Below, piece by piece: positions 48,473 through 61,684 of a stretch of 64,000 nt of DNA; position 1 is the stretch's first letter, and every line of letters begins with the position of its first letter. The notes below the pieces were generated by a model. It was not told where the DNA came from. It worked only from the letters and a program-made list of their open reading frames with translations, and searched no databases. This DNA is from Eudromia elegans. Its lineage: Eukaryota; Chordata; Aves; Tinamiformes; Tinamidae. Where the stretch lies: positions 1,089,564 through 1,153,563 of the forward strand of contig PTEX01000137.1 in assembly GCA_003342815.1 (NCBI GenBank), in the 5' to 3' direction. Made by a program: the position numbers and the translations under genes.

Positions 48473-49412
48473 CTCAGTGTGCTCAGTGATGATGCTGCCG
48501 TAGACAGGCTCAATCACTGTCTTATCATCTTATATTTCAAAGAGAGGAAAGCAGCCAACACACTACCTCCTAAGTACTGCCTCCAGGATGCAGAATATTT
48601 TACTCACATTCGGTGATTTTCTTCCCACTACTGATTTCAAAATCCTCTTTTTCCAAAATATGGGTTTTGACTTATCTTCTTAGGTCCCAGACACTGGAAT
48701 TTCTGCCTACTTCATTACAGTTCTTCTGTCCCTATCTCTGCTGCTTGTTCTACTCTTGCACTACTTATTTTGCTTCTTAATAATCATCTTTCTGAACCTG
48801 AATCTCAAAATATATTGTCCAGTTTTCTACTTAAACTGAAAATGAACATTTTCATGCTGCATCTTTCCCACTTTTGACAAGCTTCACTCTCTTTGTCTTC
48901 ACTGAGTCTGTATGTTTCCTTTCTATAATCTACAATCCTTTCCCCATTTACCTATGTGAAAATAGCGATACTCAGAATGTTTCCTATCCACTTCTCAATG
49001 TCAGGTTTCCTTGTGACACTTCATTGCAAGGACGCTATATAAAACATTTATTGTACTGTATCCTAGGGAACCTGCTGTTTTAAGTGTTATTGGTGATGTT
49101 ATTAGAAAGAGTAAGGTTATAAGGAGGTTTGATGTGAATTACAGAAGCCTGGTTACAGATCTATTCACTTCAAAGAGAGGCAAAAAGTCTTGTAACATGG
49201 GGAAGGAATAGATGGTCACATCCTAAAAGTCATATAAAAGATTTCTTTTAAGCCTAAATATCATCTGAAATATTAATAGGTCCTTATGGTCTAAGCCCTT
49301 ATGTCTCTCTCACCTATTAATGAATTTTTTCATGTGCCTCTGACCACCTTTTACATTCAGGCAACAGAGTGAATATCTACAGAATTACTTTTTTCTTTCC
49401 CTTCCATTATTT
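48473..49412. other. pyrimidine-biased unique DNA
   Basis: No gene is recognised. The plus strand from about 48600 to 48900 is rich in C and T and resembles the texture of very old antisense CR1, but I could not place it in the element. Confidence 0.4.
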
Positions 49413-49478
49413 CTCCTCTCCTCTCCTCTCCTCTCCTCTCCTCTCCTCTCCTCTCCTCTCCTCTCCTCTCCTCTCCTC
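49413..49478. repeat. (CTCCT)13 pentanucleotide array
   Basis: About 13 perfect copies of CTCCT on the plus strand, giving a pure polypyrimidine/polypurine stretch of about 66 bp. Perfect mirror-like polypurine tracts can form triplex DNA. The lack of interruptions suggests the array is young and probably variable in length. Confidence 0.97.
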
Positions 49479-51262
49479 AGAAGGGGGTGGCTTGAGAACA
49501 TTTTATATCCCAGGAAATGCAGCCTACACGCACTTAGTCATCACACTGAATATTGTCAAAAGAAAATAAGATATTGAAAAAAATAGGTAGCGCTGCTAAT
49601 CACACTGTCAAATTAATGATATCAGGTTCCCAAGGACAGAATCAGAAAGTCAATCTAAAATACAGAAGTAGTGGCTGTCATGACTGAACAGAAATCTGTC
49701 ATGAGGAGGAATAAAGAAGTGTCCTCACCACAACTGAAATTATTTAAGAGAGCTTTAATCTAAAGGTCTACCTTTCCCACTGCAATCATCAGATACCTGG
49801 ATCTCACCTCATCTGTGCACCTTATCTTCTCCACCAGCTGATTCCTGAGTGGTTCTGCCTTTATCTCTTGTTTGTTTTGCTATGGGAAGCAAAAGTCTCA
49901 GTCTGGAATCAAGTGCCCCCAAGGACTAAGATCACACAGCAAATTTGTCGCCATCATGACTGGAGAACAACTTGAAAACCTGAGTGTGTTTGGAAGAGGA
50001 AACAAAACTACCCTTCTTATTACTAAGGAGTCCTGCAATTTTTCAGCTTGATTCATGCTTTTTGTGAAAGGCTGGATTATTTGGGAGAGAGATGCTTGTG
50101 CTATGTGGCAGTCGATAACTGTGCTTTGAAACACCCTTGGAAATATTTCTCATCTTTGACTATTCAGGGAAACTCAAGCTGCTCGGACAAGGTGCCTTGA
50201 ATCATCCTGCAACCAAATGACCGCAAAGGAGATTGCAATAATGCTTATGGTGTTGGAAAGTTTGTCTCTGACAGCGCATAAGTGTGGGCATGAGGCTGAG
50301 AAGACTCTGTTTTAACAAATTCATGGTTCCTTTTCACACACAAAACTATAAAATCAAATATTCTTGGGACTATATTCTCAAAGAACTATATTTGAAGGCT
50401 CTCCAGACTGGACTATGGTGATAATTCTTGTCAATGACTCACTTCAATAAAATAAAATTTCTGCTGCATCCCTTATATCTGCACCTCGCAGAAATGTTCT
50501 GTAAATGCTATTTTTGTGGTGTTTATGGAAAAGGCAGTAGGAAGAGAATGTTGGAAATCAGCTCTGAAACTCACTGCAGTCTCAGTGAAATGAGAAAATT
50601 CTATGAGAAGTCAATCCTCACTGCCTCTAAGACAAAATCTTTCACAGTAAGACATCCACAGGTAACCTAGATGTTACAAGTCAATCAGGAAAACATATTC
50701 AGAAGAAATTCTGAGAAGTTTCTGAGCCATTTACAGATATTTTCGCAACAACAGAACTGATCTCAGAGCCAAAGTACCACTTAAATCTTTGCTAAACTCC
50801 TCTCTAGAAATAGTGTTGCCTTGGCCTTGTGTTGGTCCTCCTTAGAGAGGGGCAATCAAATTCATCTGAGAGACACTGGGTACACAATTCCACACAGAAT
50901 TAGCGATTAAAAAGAACAAATCACTCTTACCCCTTTTCATAGGGGTACTGGACATAGCTGAACACTTACGACTAATGATGGAGAGACCAAGAAAAAAAAA
51001 GACACACCAAAGAGTACTCAGGGGATCGGAGGAAGGACCACACAACGACAATGGCAGAGATCTGTGATTTTGGAGACAGTTCTGGAGGGTTGCTAAAAAT
51101 TTGCAGCCAAATCTGCAGTCATAAAAGAGGGCTGGTGTATATAAGCCAATCTAGCTGAGAGGGATGCTAGCATCCCAGGAAGGATTCTCTTGGTGAAAAG
51201 GCAGCAGGCATCAATAAAAACCTGTTGATCTAGCTGATCTGGCTGAACACCACCACTGATAA
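49479..51262. other. unique non-coding DNA
   Basis: No gene or repeat is recognised. A short phrase at about 49915-49945 ('ccaaggactaagatcacaca') is faintly MIR-like but too short to call. Confidence 0.5.
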
Positions 51263-51368
51263 CTCCATTTTATATGTGGGGCTCAAAGAAAAGCATTTAC
51301 CGTCAGAGGAATTACATGGCCAAGCTTAGAATCAAACTCAGTCTTCTCAGGACCCAAAAGGCCAGAGG
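51263..51368 (-). mobile_element. probable MIR/CORE-SINE fragment, minus strand
   Basis: 'ccattttatatgtggggctc' leads through 'ttacatggccaagcttag' to 'aatcaaactcagtcttctc'. This follows the antisense MIR order: 'cattttacagatgaggaa', 'gacttgcccaaggtcacac', 'gaacccaggtcttctgac'. Strongly diverged. Confidence 0.52.
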
Positions 51369-53596
51369 ATCTTTCCCTACCCCGTTAAAAAGTGTTTTGT
51401 AAATGGGAGAGGGTTGGTTTTTTATATTTTAGGTTCTTTTAATGAAATAATTGTGGAGAAAGAAAGAGGATTGTGAGCTTGCATCCTGGGGGCTAGGCCT
51501 TTTGTAAAGATACATGGAGAAAACTAGAAAACAACCAGGGATATCTGGCTTCAAATCCTATCCCGAGGAAGTGTCACTAAAAGCCATGCCAAAAGTTATT
51601 GTGATCTGGTGCCAGCTGAAAGTCCCAAGAAAGGCAGATACTAGAACTAGAAGGAGAGATTATATAGCACAGCTGGCTCAAATCCTAGAGCAGCTTCTGT
51701 GGGAGGATCAAGAAGGGTTTTTTTTTTCTTCCAGGGAAGAGCTGATAAAATTGATATCAAACACTGGAAAATTTTGACATCCACCACAGAGACAAAATAC
51801 CATTTTTATTGCCTGGTATTATTTTTTACATTGATTTATGACCAGTTACCACAACAAATTTTGAGGATTAAAAGGATATTTTCCTTTCATGCAGGACAAA
51901 CTCCTTAGAACAATACAGTATTTTTGCTTAAATCCAGGCTCAGCCATTAGTCTACAGGAAAGTAACAGTGCCAACTGAGTCAATTCTCTGCCCATGAATT
52001 TCATTAATTTCTTTTTTATCTCTACGGCAAAAAAAATGGTTATTGAAATAAAATGTTTTTAGGAAATAAATATAGAATGAGCTTGTTGTATAATAGAGAA
52101 AGAGACAGCCATGGTTTATTTGGGGTAAACCTCTTTTTTTTTTTCCCCTGATCTCACTTTTCTTTCTTTTTTTTCCCTTTTTTTTTTCCTAAAAAAGGCA
52201 AGTTAAAGAGTCCTAAACTCACGCTGCAAAGCCAAAGCATCAATGTGATCCATGTGCTCGTGGATGTGGCATTTGTGTGCCTGCACATGCTGGGACCTGG
52301 GCCAAACACCAGCCTCCAGTACCAACCTCCACAATCTACACAGTAGATTGGTTTGCGGTGAGCAATATAGAAGTGTTACATGAAAGTGCACAAGTTGGAA
52401 GTATGATGAAGAAAGTAGTCAACATTTAAGTGTATGAACCACATTTGTCCTTAGGAGTATTTGTGTTATACTAAAAAGCAAATGTATTCCTTCCAGGCAA
52501 ATCAATTTGATTTTGTCAGGCTGCATTATTGCAATGGTAAGTTTTATTCTGGTGGTCTCTGGTCCATCATAGCTCCATTAAAGCATATGCACAAATTGGC
52601 TTTTGGAGATGTGACAACTGTGGATGGTGAAGATTTCTTAATTCCCCTTTTCCTAGAGGATAGAGGATACTGGGTGTGTGTTATGTCCTACTTCCTACCT
52701 ACGCTCAGGCAGTTATAACAATTGCACGGCTGATCCTTGTCCCCCTCCTGAGGCCACCAGAGGGTCAGACCCTCACCTCTAGCATAAGCTGGATGGAAAT
52801 GTTCCTATTAAGAAGTGGAACTTTTTTATTCTCCCTTTAATATGGATAATTGCTTTGTTCTTTGTTTCAGAGGAATTTTTGTGAGAAATGCTTCTTTTCC
52901 ACAGAAAATTTATGTGGGATCTTCTTTAATAAAAAGCAAATATTTGAAAACTTTCCCCTTGGAAAAAAAAAAAGGCAGCAGAATACTTCACATCCCCCTG
53001 CTTCCCTGCAGTGAGCTCCTCCAGCCAGGCCTCATCCCCACAGTGCGGCATGACGGAGCTCCCCCATGATGCACGACCTTCTCTCGAAGAAGTCTTCTGG
53101 ACACCTCTCACTCCCTTTTTTTTAGAATCAGCTCTGAACCAAATTCGCACTAACCAAACCAAGAGGAACCACACCAGAAAATGCAGGCAGTGAATCAAAT
53201 TCAAAAAACCCACCTCACTCCTTTTCCCTGGCTTTTCACGCTTTCCTTTTACACTTTCTTTTCCAAAACAGAAGGGAATCCCATGGCATGTTTCACCTTT
53301 CGCTTTCCTGCTGTTGATTACATGGAATGAAGCACCCTGAAGAAATGCTGGCTCCAAGTGCAAACACACCAGGCAGATCTGCATCCATCACTGCACGGTT
53401 TTCTTTCAGGGGTCCTATTTACCCTCTTTGGGGAGTTTGATTCATGCCATTGCTGCCCCTGTTGCCATCAGGCACCCCAGAATCCTGACTTGGCTGAAGA
53501 ATTGAACCTGCTTTTTCAAAGGTCTATAAATTTACCACTCAAGATCCAAGATAAGACTCCCCTACAGAAAGAAGAGAGAGTTGAAAAACATAAAGG
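51369..53596. other. non-coding DNA with T-rich tracts
   Basis: No gene is recognised. Long T/C runs lie at about 52130-52192, and an A12 tract near 52963 precedes a slightly GC-richer stretch. The minus-strand frame of 152 codons (52926-53384) starts in that stretch and has one tryptophan- and leucine-rich run, but no family I know. Confidence 0.45.
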
Positions 53597-53626
53597 ATAA
53601 TAATAATAATAATAATAATAATAATA
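53597..53626. repeat. (AAT)10 microsatellite
   Basis: About ten perfect ATA/AAT units in a row. On the minus strand it gives a run of tyrosine codons in a false frame. Confidence 0.96.
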
Positions 53627-53759
53627 GTTGAATATTCTTTTCATGAGTAGTTTTATACCAGAACTACATCCGTCAGGTTTAAACAAAAGGAGACAAACAA
53701 ATATTTTTCTGAAGCCAATTAGGCCTTCCTTTACTGCTGCTAGACTTCCAGGGAGAGAG

Positions 53760-53990
53760 GCAAAGGCGGAGATGGTGGGGATTAGCCCCGCCTTGGCTGC
53801 AGTCGCACTGTTGCTGCTGCCCTGCGTTACGGGTCCCAGCACAAAGAAGTCCAGCGTGGAGGCTGCTGGAGCTGCAGGCAGCCTCCCGAAGGGAGAGCGC
53901 CCGCCCAGAGGCACCCCCGGGCAGCCCCCGCCGTGGCGTGTCATCTGCACTGTCAGGAGCGGCCCTTCTCGCCAGGCTCTCTAGGGGAGC
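53760..53990 (+). other. GC islet with possible 70-codon signal-peptide-like frame
   Basis: A GC-rich patch with about 15 CpGs in 225 bp. At 53772 an ATG in good Kozak context (GAG before, G after) opens 70 codons ending at the TAG at 53982-53984. The first 21 residues, MVGISPALAAVALLLLPCVT plus G, have the shape of a signal peptide: short N-terminus, hydrophobic core, then small residues. The rest is rich in P, G, S, K and R, with two cysteines overall. I do not recognise the protein and found no strong splice donor before the stop. The same bases are open for 144 codons on the minus strand, so chance in GC-rich DNA is a real possibility. It could also be the first coding exon or a non-coding promoter islet. 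Confidence 0.25.
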
Positions 53991-56214
53991 TTTGACAGGG
54001 CCCAGGCTTATTCTGAAAGAGATAAAAGTTAAAAGGTCGCACCTCTGGGTCAGAGGCTAAAAGGTAGATAAAACATCCTGCCCGCAGAAGCAAAATCCAG
54101 GGGAAGTCACACGAGCTCCCAAGAAAGCGCAATTCGTAGACGGAAATCCAACGAGAGGATGCAAATGCCCTTATTTTAGCAAACCTCTCTTTTTTCTTTC
54201 CAGCATGGGTTAACAAAATATATTTAAGCACAAAACAAAATAAACTCCAATGAAACCCGGCCTGACTGCTCTCCAGTGACTGATTTAATGGAGACTTTTG
54301 TTTTGCAGGGTCATCTTTTCATCTCTTACTGAGGGCAGAGGAAAAAATATTTTTAAACACAGGAAAGATACAAATCGCTATTAAATATCTTCCTTTAACC
54401 ACACAGGGCTTTTTAAACCAAAGAACTATTCTTCTGACGGGTGACTTTAAGAGGGCTTGGAACAATAAATCAGAAAATGTCAGCTTTCAATTATGCAAGT
54501 TAAGGAAGGGGATAGTGGCAAGTTGTGGGAGGGAAGAATAAACCATGAAAAGCAAAAACATGGATAATACAAAACATATGTAAATGAGGATCTAAGAAAC
54601 TTCTTTAGCGTATTTACCAAGGAAATATTAACATTCTGCAGATAGGAAAGACAGCTTTGGGGCATCTCATCCAGAATGAGTCTGATGGATGCACATGTGG
54701 ACTTTTACCCTTTTGAGCCACAGACTGAGAGAAACTTTTCTTTTGAACCTGAACAAAGGAAAATAAATGCCAAGGGATATATAGGTTCATATATTTGAAC
54801 CTCTGCCAGGGGAATCTGGATGTGTGTGCATGAGCAAAACGTGATCCTAAAACGTGATCCTTTGGCAGCTCCGCAGATATGAGTGTGCTTGGGAAGAGCC
54901 TGCAAATCTACATCTACAGGGAAAGCCCCAGTTCTTCCTGCAAATAACACTAGGGGATTCCATTGACGCATTTAACTAATGTTTCTGCAATGATCTGCTA
55001 CAAAAAGATAATTTAGAGGGCATTGTATAAGAGTTGGATGTTTTCTTATGTTTACTGCTTGTTTCTAAGTTTTACATAACCAAGAATGTTTCCATCTTCA
55101 GCTTTATGCCCGCAGCTGCAGGTCCCTCTTCCAATAAAAACTGCAAAAGTTTTGCCATTGACTTACTTAGTCTTCAGCACTTCTTACTTTTTATGTCCAA
55201 CAGAACTTTAAACCCTCAAACTTCTCTGCATAGGACAAATATTAGGAAGGAAGGAGAAAATCCAGTTATCAGCTTAGCTAGGACAACTGCTGAGCATTCA
55301 AAACTCATGAGGGTTTATGAATCAGTAGAGCACTAAAGAAAGGTTGACTTAGTATCCTAGACAGCAATAGGAAATCCAGGGGACTACAAACCAACACATT
55401 TAACCCTGGCAAGACACTGGAACGAACTCAGCAAATGAGAATAAGTGGGAATAGGAATAACTGTTTAACTTGGATTTAGGAAAAGCAGAGTGTCAAACTA
55501 CAGCATCTGCCACTGAGAGAGAACATTTTCCTACAGGAGAAGGATCCATGTGTTCAAGTTTGAATATAATAAAGAGTTTTGTGAACATTTTCCTTGCTGA
55601 GGACATGATAGAGTTTAGACGAACACTTCTAAAAATGGGTGTCCAATTAGCTGAAAAGCACACAGTTAAAAAATAACCTCCAGGGCATCAGTCTCAGGCT
55701 AGGAAAATATGCCTCCTAGACTGATGTAGTTTCCTCCCAGGTTTTCATGACTTGATTTTTGTTTTATGCTAAATGAGTGTGACGTTCACAGACGCACCCA
55801 AGAGGAATGTTTTAAGCACAAAATTAAAAATAAATAAAATGAAACAGCAAAACAAAAAACATTAGCCCTCTCTGTTCCCTTCAGGTCTAAAGTCAGAGAT
55901 GATGAATCACACTCCCAGTGTTTAAGACCTTTCCTTTTAGAGGTGAGCATATCTATGCAGCAGCATGGACGTATGCATGCCAGCTTCACCCATGCACTAT
56001 GGCAGGTGATGCAGAGCTTTCAGCTCTATTAACAGAGCGTTGCTATATCAAATAATTTAGTTCTGGTGTAGGGCTGCTTCAGCTCGTTTGTGCTGACCTT
56101 CAGAGCCGACCTACCCCATGCCCATATCAAGCCAAGCATTTCACCAAAAGGCAAGAGCCCTCAGGTTAGATATTGGCAAGCTGAGGAGAGCACACAAATG
56201 TTCCTTCGAACACC
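53991..56214. other. unique non-coding DNA
   Basis: No gene is recognised. A small perfect tandem duplication of the 13-mer AAAACGTGATCCT lies at about 54836-54861. Confidence 0.5.
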
Positions 56215-56305
56215 TGGGATGAAGGGACTTGCTCTAGGTCATAAGGAGAATGTAAGGAGGAACTAAATCCAGGTCTCCCAAAGCACCAGCTGTACTCCTA
56301 GACAT
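56215..56305 (-). mobile_element. MIR/CORE-SINE fragment, minus strand
   Basis: 'gaagggacttgctctaggtc' leads to 'aactaaatccaggtctccca' and 'gcaccagctgtactcctaga'. This follows the antisense MIR text 'aagtgacttgcccaaggtcacac ... gaacccaggtctcctgactcc ... agtgctctt' in order and spacing. Confidence 0.72.
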
Positions 56306-59300
56306 GGGACCTAGAGGACAAAAATATATTTTTTCAGATACTTAAAAAAATAAAAAGAAGAGATTTTTTTAAAAAACACTGTTTACTGCATATTTAGTTG
56401 TTCAATATTGTAAGATAAGCTTTATTTTCCAGGTGGTGAAATAGGCAAACATGTATTTGGCACATTTAGGTTATCTAGCCTATAGATCTGTACAGCTAAA
56501 ACTGGGACGTGACTTTTGTCTCATAGGGGTCCAACCCAGTATCACAAGTAGAACTTTTAATCTAGTGGCTGATAACACGCCATGTAAATCATTATGTTAA
56601 ACAATAAGTCATCAGGGATCCATTTTCAGCATATAGCTGGTCATTAAACCTCTTTTAGCTCTTTTAGGTTATTCTGAAGTTAAATCAATATTTAATTCAG
56701 CTCTACTGCTCTCCTACATTTAACGCATCCAAAGGATGCAGCCCTTTTTTCAGAAAATGGAAATCTTCATTCTAGTTCTGACTAAAATGTTTTCTTTCCA
56801 ATATTAGGGATATTGGAATATTCTAGGAAAGTTCCTGAAACGATTCTGCCAAGAGTTCAGCAAACAGTTGCTTAACCCCGCTTCCCTCCCCTCTAATCTG
56901 GGGTATTGACCTGAGCATTCACTCCTTGTTTGCTGTGACTAGTTCTGTAAATCAAGTTTCCATGGCAGCCCTAAGCCATGAATAGGGCTGGCTCCATCGG
57001 TGGTCAGTTACAACATGCTTTGTCCCCTCCGTGTCCTGTCGCTGGCTGAATTAGAAGACAGAAAACAAGCACCTTCAGTAAACATGACCTCATGAGCTCC
57101 TCCGCTCTCAGTTAATGGGGCCTTGAAAGGGAATACGCAGCGACACTTGTATCTTCTGTTTTTTTCCATAGGGGTCTCCCAAGAGTTTCCTACATGTTTT
57201 GAAGGGATTTTTCATTTAAACTGTGTTCCTAGTCATTTCTTTTTCTTCTTTTTCTTCTCTAGTCTTTTAGATATAGGTATAGCTGAATTAACATGGCAAA
57301 AAAACATAGTTCAGCTTGAAGAAAAGTGTGTCTAACACTCTCGCGTTTCTTCAGGCTCAGGCTGTTCTCTCACCTACCTGGCTGCCCCCTTAAGTCACTG
57401 CAGGACCAAAACTGCATCACGTGTGTTTCCTTCAGAGAACGTGCAGGGTCCCACAGATGCTGAGAACGGGGCCCTCTGCTTTCAGCCTATTCTTCCACCA
57501 GGTGTTAAACAACGGAGGACCCATTAACTGCAAGAAACTCTTCTCCATGTGTCCTCAACCTGCTACAGAGGGTTTCTGTAAATCAAGTGAAAATAAATTC
57601 TATAACCTTCCCTAAGAGTATGTAACTTTTCACTTAATGCAGAATAATCATGCTCAGTTCATCTCTGTATTAAAATTTTTGCTTACAAAACCATCTAAGA
57701 GGATGATAGCCAAACATTTCCAAAAGATGGTTTTTCAAGTTGTCAAAAATCAGGAAAAAATAGTATCATGTCAAAAACAAGTCTGAAGTAACACTGCAGC
57801 AGACAGTATGTGTATTTTTAGCATACATTCTATGTGTTCTTTTACGTGTAACTTTTCCTCAGTACCTTATGTTCTGGGGCTTAGAAGTCCTGTTATTCAT
57901 CTTTTAACTAGATATGTGGACTAGATGCAACACAAAAGGCAAATGTGTTATGCAGCATGTATAAGCACTTGGCCCTTATGTACAGAATTGTCAGTAACTT
58001 TCCAATGCAGGATAGGACTGAGCCTGTTATTTAAAGTCTGAATTCAAGTGTTTCCCTAAAATAAAGCAGAATGGTTGTTGCAAAATTCTGATCGTTATCT
58101 CCATACACTGCAATACATTTTGGAGAACACAGAGAGCCAAATCCTGAAGTCCTTATTCTGGGAACAGTCCCACTGGATTCATGTAGTAGATGTTCGACTC
58201 ACAATTAGCAGCTAGAGCATATGTATTTATAGGAATTCCTCCGAAATCGAAAATACAGGCAGGCTAATGGAATATAAAAGAAAGAAAAGGGAAGTAACTT
58301 TGGACATGGCATGCTTCCACTCCATAAACCCTAGATTGGAGAGCTAAAGGAGCCCCTGGCCCGAAGCCCTGTCAATTACCTTAATCCCAACCCAAAGAGG
58401 AATGATACTAAACACTCTACAAAAATGCTTCCAAACATTGCCACAGGAAAAAAGAAAAACTTTAACCCTGCCTTTGCAGACCCAGCTTTAGTAAGGACAA
58501 ATTGCACTTTACATGGAGTAACACATAAACATAAAAGACATACCCTCCAGTGAAAAAACTTGCACAACCTACCAGAATGAGCAGAATTAATCACAGGGAA
58601 TAATTACGGTTCTAAACAAGAATATTTATGACATTACATAAACACCATTAAAACAAACTGAAAGGCAATAATTTTTAGAAAGAGGAAAGGAGGAAGTGAG
58701 GCAGGGGGGACAAAAACCAATCAAAGTTTATAGTTGAAAAGATAAAAGTTCCTACGTGTCAGTCATCTTGGAAACTGTTACTTCAGCGATCACTTGTGCC
58801 TTGTTTACTCCCTTAATAAAACAGGGAAAGAACTTTGTTTATGAAGTTAGCCAGTACTTGGAGTTTAAAGCATTTTTGTTAAAAAGGATCTTTCAGAAAC
58901 AAGAATAAATGTGGAAAAGTTCTTTCCAAAATGTTTTGACCTTACAAGAAAAAAAATTAAAGTCATTATCATCCCAGCAACCACACTTTTCTTCTTCTGA
59001 CCATTTAGTTGTTGTTGTTGTTTTTTTCCCTGGGGCAGGGAAAGATGATGGGAAGAGGCAGTTTTCCTCTTTTATTACTGAAATTAAAAAAAAAACAGTT
59101 CTTTTAAATCAAAGAGTTGAAAGAATTGCACAGGAAAGCAAGTATTGGGGCATTTTTAATGATAAATTTGTAGGGTTTTTTTTTTTCTAACAATTTTAAT
59201 GATTAGAGCTGGGGTAAAATTATGCTATTCCTTTCATACTCCAGATACTACTTTGAAGAAACAGAGCTCTAAAATTGCCTTGTGCATGTTAGTAAGGCCT

Positions 59301-60029
59301 GAGCCATCTGTGTTATCCCAAACAAGGGACTGAGCATTTGACAGTAACTGAAGGGGTCTCTGCTGACCCAGAAATGGCCTGGCAGTTCCTATGGAGGAGG
59401 AACTGGGATAGACACACGCAGTAGCCAGTGCAACTGGTGCTTCTCGTCCCACCCAGGCGCAGCAGGAGCTCTCTAGACGGACCACCTGCATGTGAACGTG
59501 TTTCAGAGTCCTTCCATGGAGAGAAGGCTCTTTGGGTGAAAAAACTATGTTTCACTCACGTTTCTGTTCAGTTGTGGGCATATTCCAGCATGTAGAAATG
59601 GACATGGGTGCAGTCTAGAGGCAGAACCAGAGGAGGAATAATCATAGTTTGGGGTTTCTCTCCCCAAACTAACAGTTGAGGGGTATGGGTGAGGCTGCAT
59701 TTGATCTCTCTGAACTGCAGGAATTGAAGCAAAATCCTCCATTTCCAGAGCTCTTTTACCAGCAATTCTTCACACCAGCAATGCCCGGATCCAGCAAAGA
59801 CCTTTATCTCCTTTACAAATCTCTCTTCAAAGAAGTGTTCTGGGAAATGCACCCTTGTTTTCTCCTGCTTAGGCTGCTGCTCTTTCGTGAAGCTGGGACA
59901 CAGCAGGCTACGAGCTGCTGAACACCATGGTGCATTTCTGCAGAGAGAGCAAACTTTTGTGGAGACGGAGCAGTAGGGCTTAATTACAGTGCTTCCCTCC
60001 AGACAAGTATGAAAATACTCTTAGCTGGC
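56306..60029. other. unique non-coding DNA
   Basis: No gene is recognised. Holds a pyrimidine tract ending in tctctag near 57262, which looks like an acceptor but leads nowhere obvious, and a small GTT array at 59008-59022. Overlapping frames at 59234-59921 on both strands are under 100 codons, with no family. Confidence 0.5.
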
Positions 60030-61220
60030 TGCAAACTATAGGATCAATATCAAGCCTGTGATTTGTACACAAATACTGCAATCTAGTTGATGCACACAGG
60101 CAACAAATAGGCTTTCACAAATCATCCGTGATTACCAGGATGCCTTGCAGGACTCAATGAACAATGTCTGGCTCCTGGGCCACAGAACACACACGAGGCT
60201 GCAGAGTCTCCCGAGCGATTTTCCGCTCTGCCACCCAGCCTCCATCAGCCAAGAGCTTGTAAAAGAGCACATGACAACACAGACAGCTTGATTTTAGCAG
60301 AAAGCCCAAAGAACGAAAAGTCATCTAAGCCCAGGGCGGTCTGCATCCAAGTTCTCCTTTCATTTATTGACATGTTTCACTTTCCAGGTTTTTTCTTCAG
60401 AAGAACACTTAAAAGCAGAAAAAGCTCCATCTAAACTTCGCCGGGGCACATCTCATCTCTTTTGATATCCTCAAATCTAAAAACACTCATTCTCGTGGCC
60501 AAGTGGAGCCACTCAGATGGGAATTTTTGCCCTAGTGGCCAGGCCTGCGCACAGAGACAGATGCTTCCCTGCTGCACTGATTTACTCATCTAGTGTTGGG
60601 GAGCGTTTGCTCTGCTAACTTCAGTAGTTAGGCAGCATTTCCTGAACCAGAATGATGGTTTAAGTAAGGTCCTTCCACTGACCTCCCCGTGACACCACGC
60701 TCATGAATAACCAGGTCTGTTGCTGCCCCTCATGCTTAATTTTCTCTGAGGAAATCTTCTGTTAAGGGGCAACAGTTTTCCATTTCAGTGTACAGCATTA
60801 CCCAGCTGCTTGTTATTTCACTTGGCTGAGCCTGACAAGCTAATGGTATGTTTGATTTGCACTACCAGTTCCTGCTAGAGACATCATAACTTTTATTACA
60901 GACGTGGTTCTTGTTAGAGACTCAGTTGTCCACAGACGAAAAAAAAAAAAAATGCACATTTATTTCAGTCAATTCACTGTTTAACTCATTATTTGCAAGC
61001 AGAGTGCTGGCATGCTGCAAGCAATCAGCTGCATTTCTTTTAAGCGTTTTGCAGTCGTTTGTGAGGCAAACAGAGAAAACCTTCTAGCTTCTCTCAGTAG
61101 CTGCTTTGATACGCATTCGCTTTACCGCCCCAAATCCTCGGAGGATGATCACCTTTCTGATTGCTAGAACATTTGTTGCAAACTTTGTTAGATGCCATAC
61201 AGCTAAACTCAGCTCAGCAA
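60030..61220. promoter_or_regulatory. possible conserved non-coding block
   Basis: The stretch is almost free of simple repeats except A14 at 60939-60952. It has no frame above 60 codons and is dense in motifs typical of developmental enhancers (TCATTTATTGACA, TTAGGCAGCATTTCC, TGATACGCATTCGC). This is a judgement from texture only; conservation cannot be seen here. Confidence 0.22.
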
Positions 61221-61684
61221 TTGTCATAGTGGGAAAATGGGTACGTAAAGGGATTAGAAAGAATACACTTAAATGAACTTAGTTCATCTCAATTTTTTTG
61301 CATAGGTTCAATGTTCTTAAAGATATCAGAGCCTGAAGAACTTACATATCTGCACTTTTCTTACATTTCCAAAGGTAGTGGTTGGGACACATTTTTAAAC
61401 CCATGCATTAAGGCTTTGCAAGAATAAAAAACCGAACATCTAAGAGACCAGACTACCACAAGCCAGCTCACTTGCCGAATACTGAGTACACATTTTAATG
61501 AGATTTCTCTCATTGCAAAATGCATCTCCCCATAAACCCCAGAATTTCTTCCTCATCTTTCCATATGACTTCTGCTTAGGATAGGGCATGACCCACTCTA
61601 ACACACTGATCAGAATCTACCAGCTGGATGTGTCTATAAATTTGACAGAAAATGGAAGTTTGCCAAGTCAAGAATTGCTTATGA
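61221..61684. other. unique DNA, nothing recognised
   Basis: AT-rich, no frame of note and no repeat family recognised. Confidence 0.5.

Noticed and set aside
52926-53384. 152-codon minus-strand frame
   Set aside because: Begins and ends in A/T-tract-rich DNA, with no domain and no supporting splice sites.
56465-56490. 'ggttatctagc' as in mature miR-9
   Set aside because: The seed (UCUUUGG) is not intact and no complementary arm lies nearby.
57240-57345. Possible exon after the long pyrimidine tract ending in tctctag
   Set aside because: Little open frame and no donor follow; the tract is probably just T/C-rich DNA.
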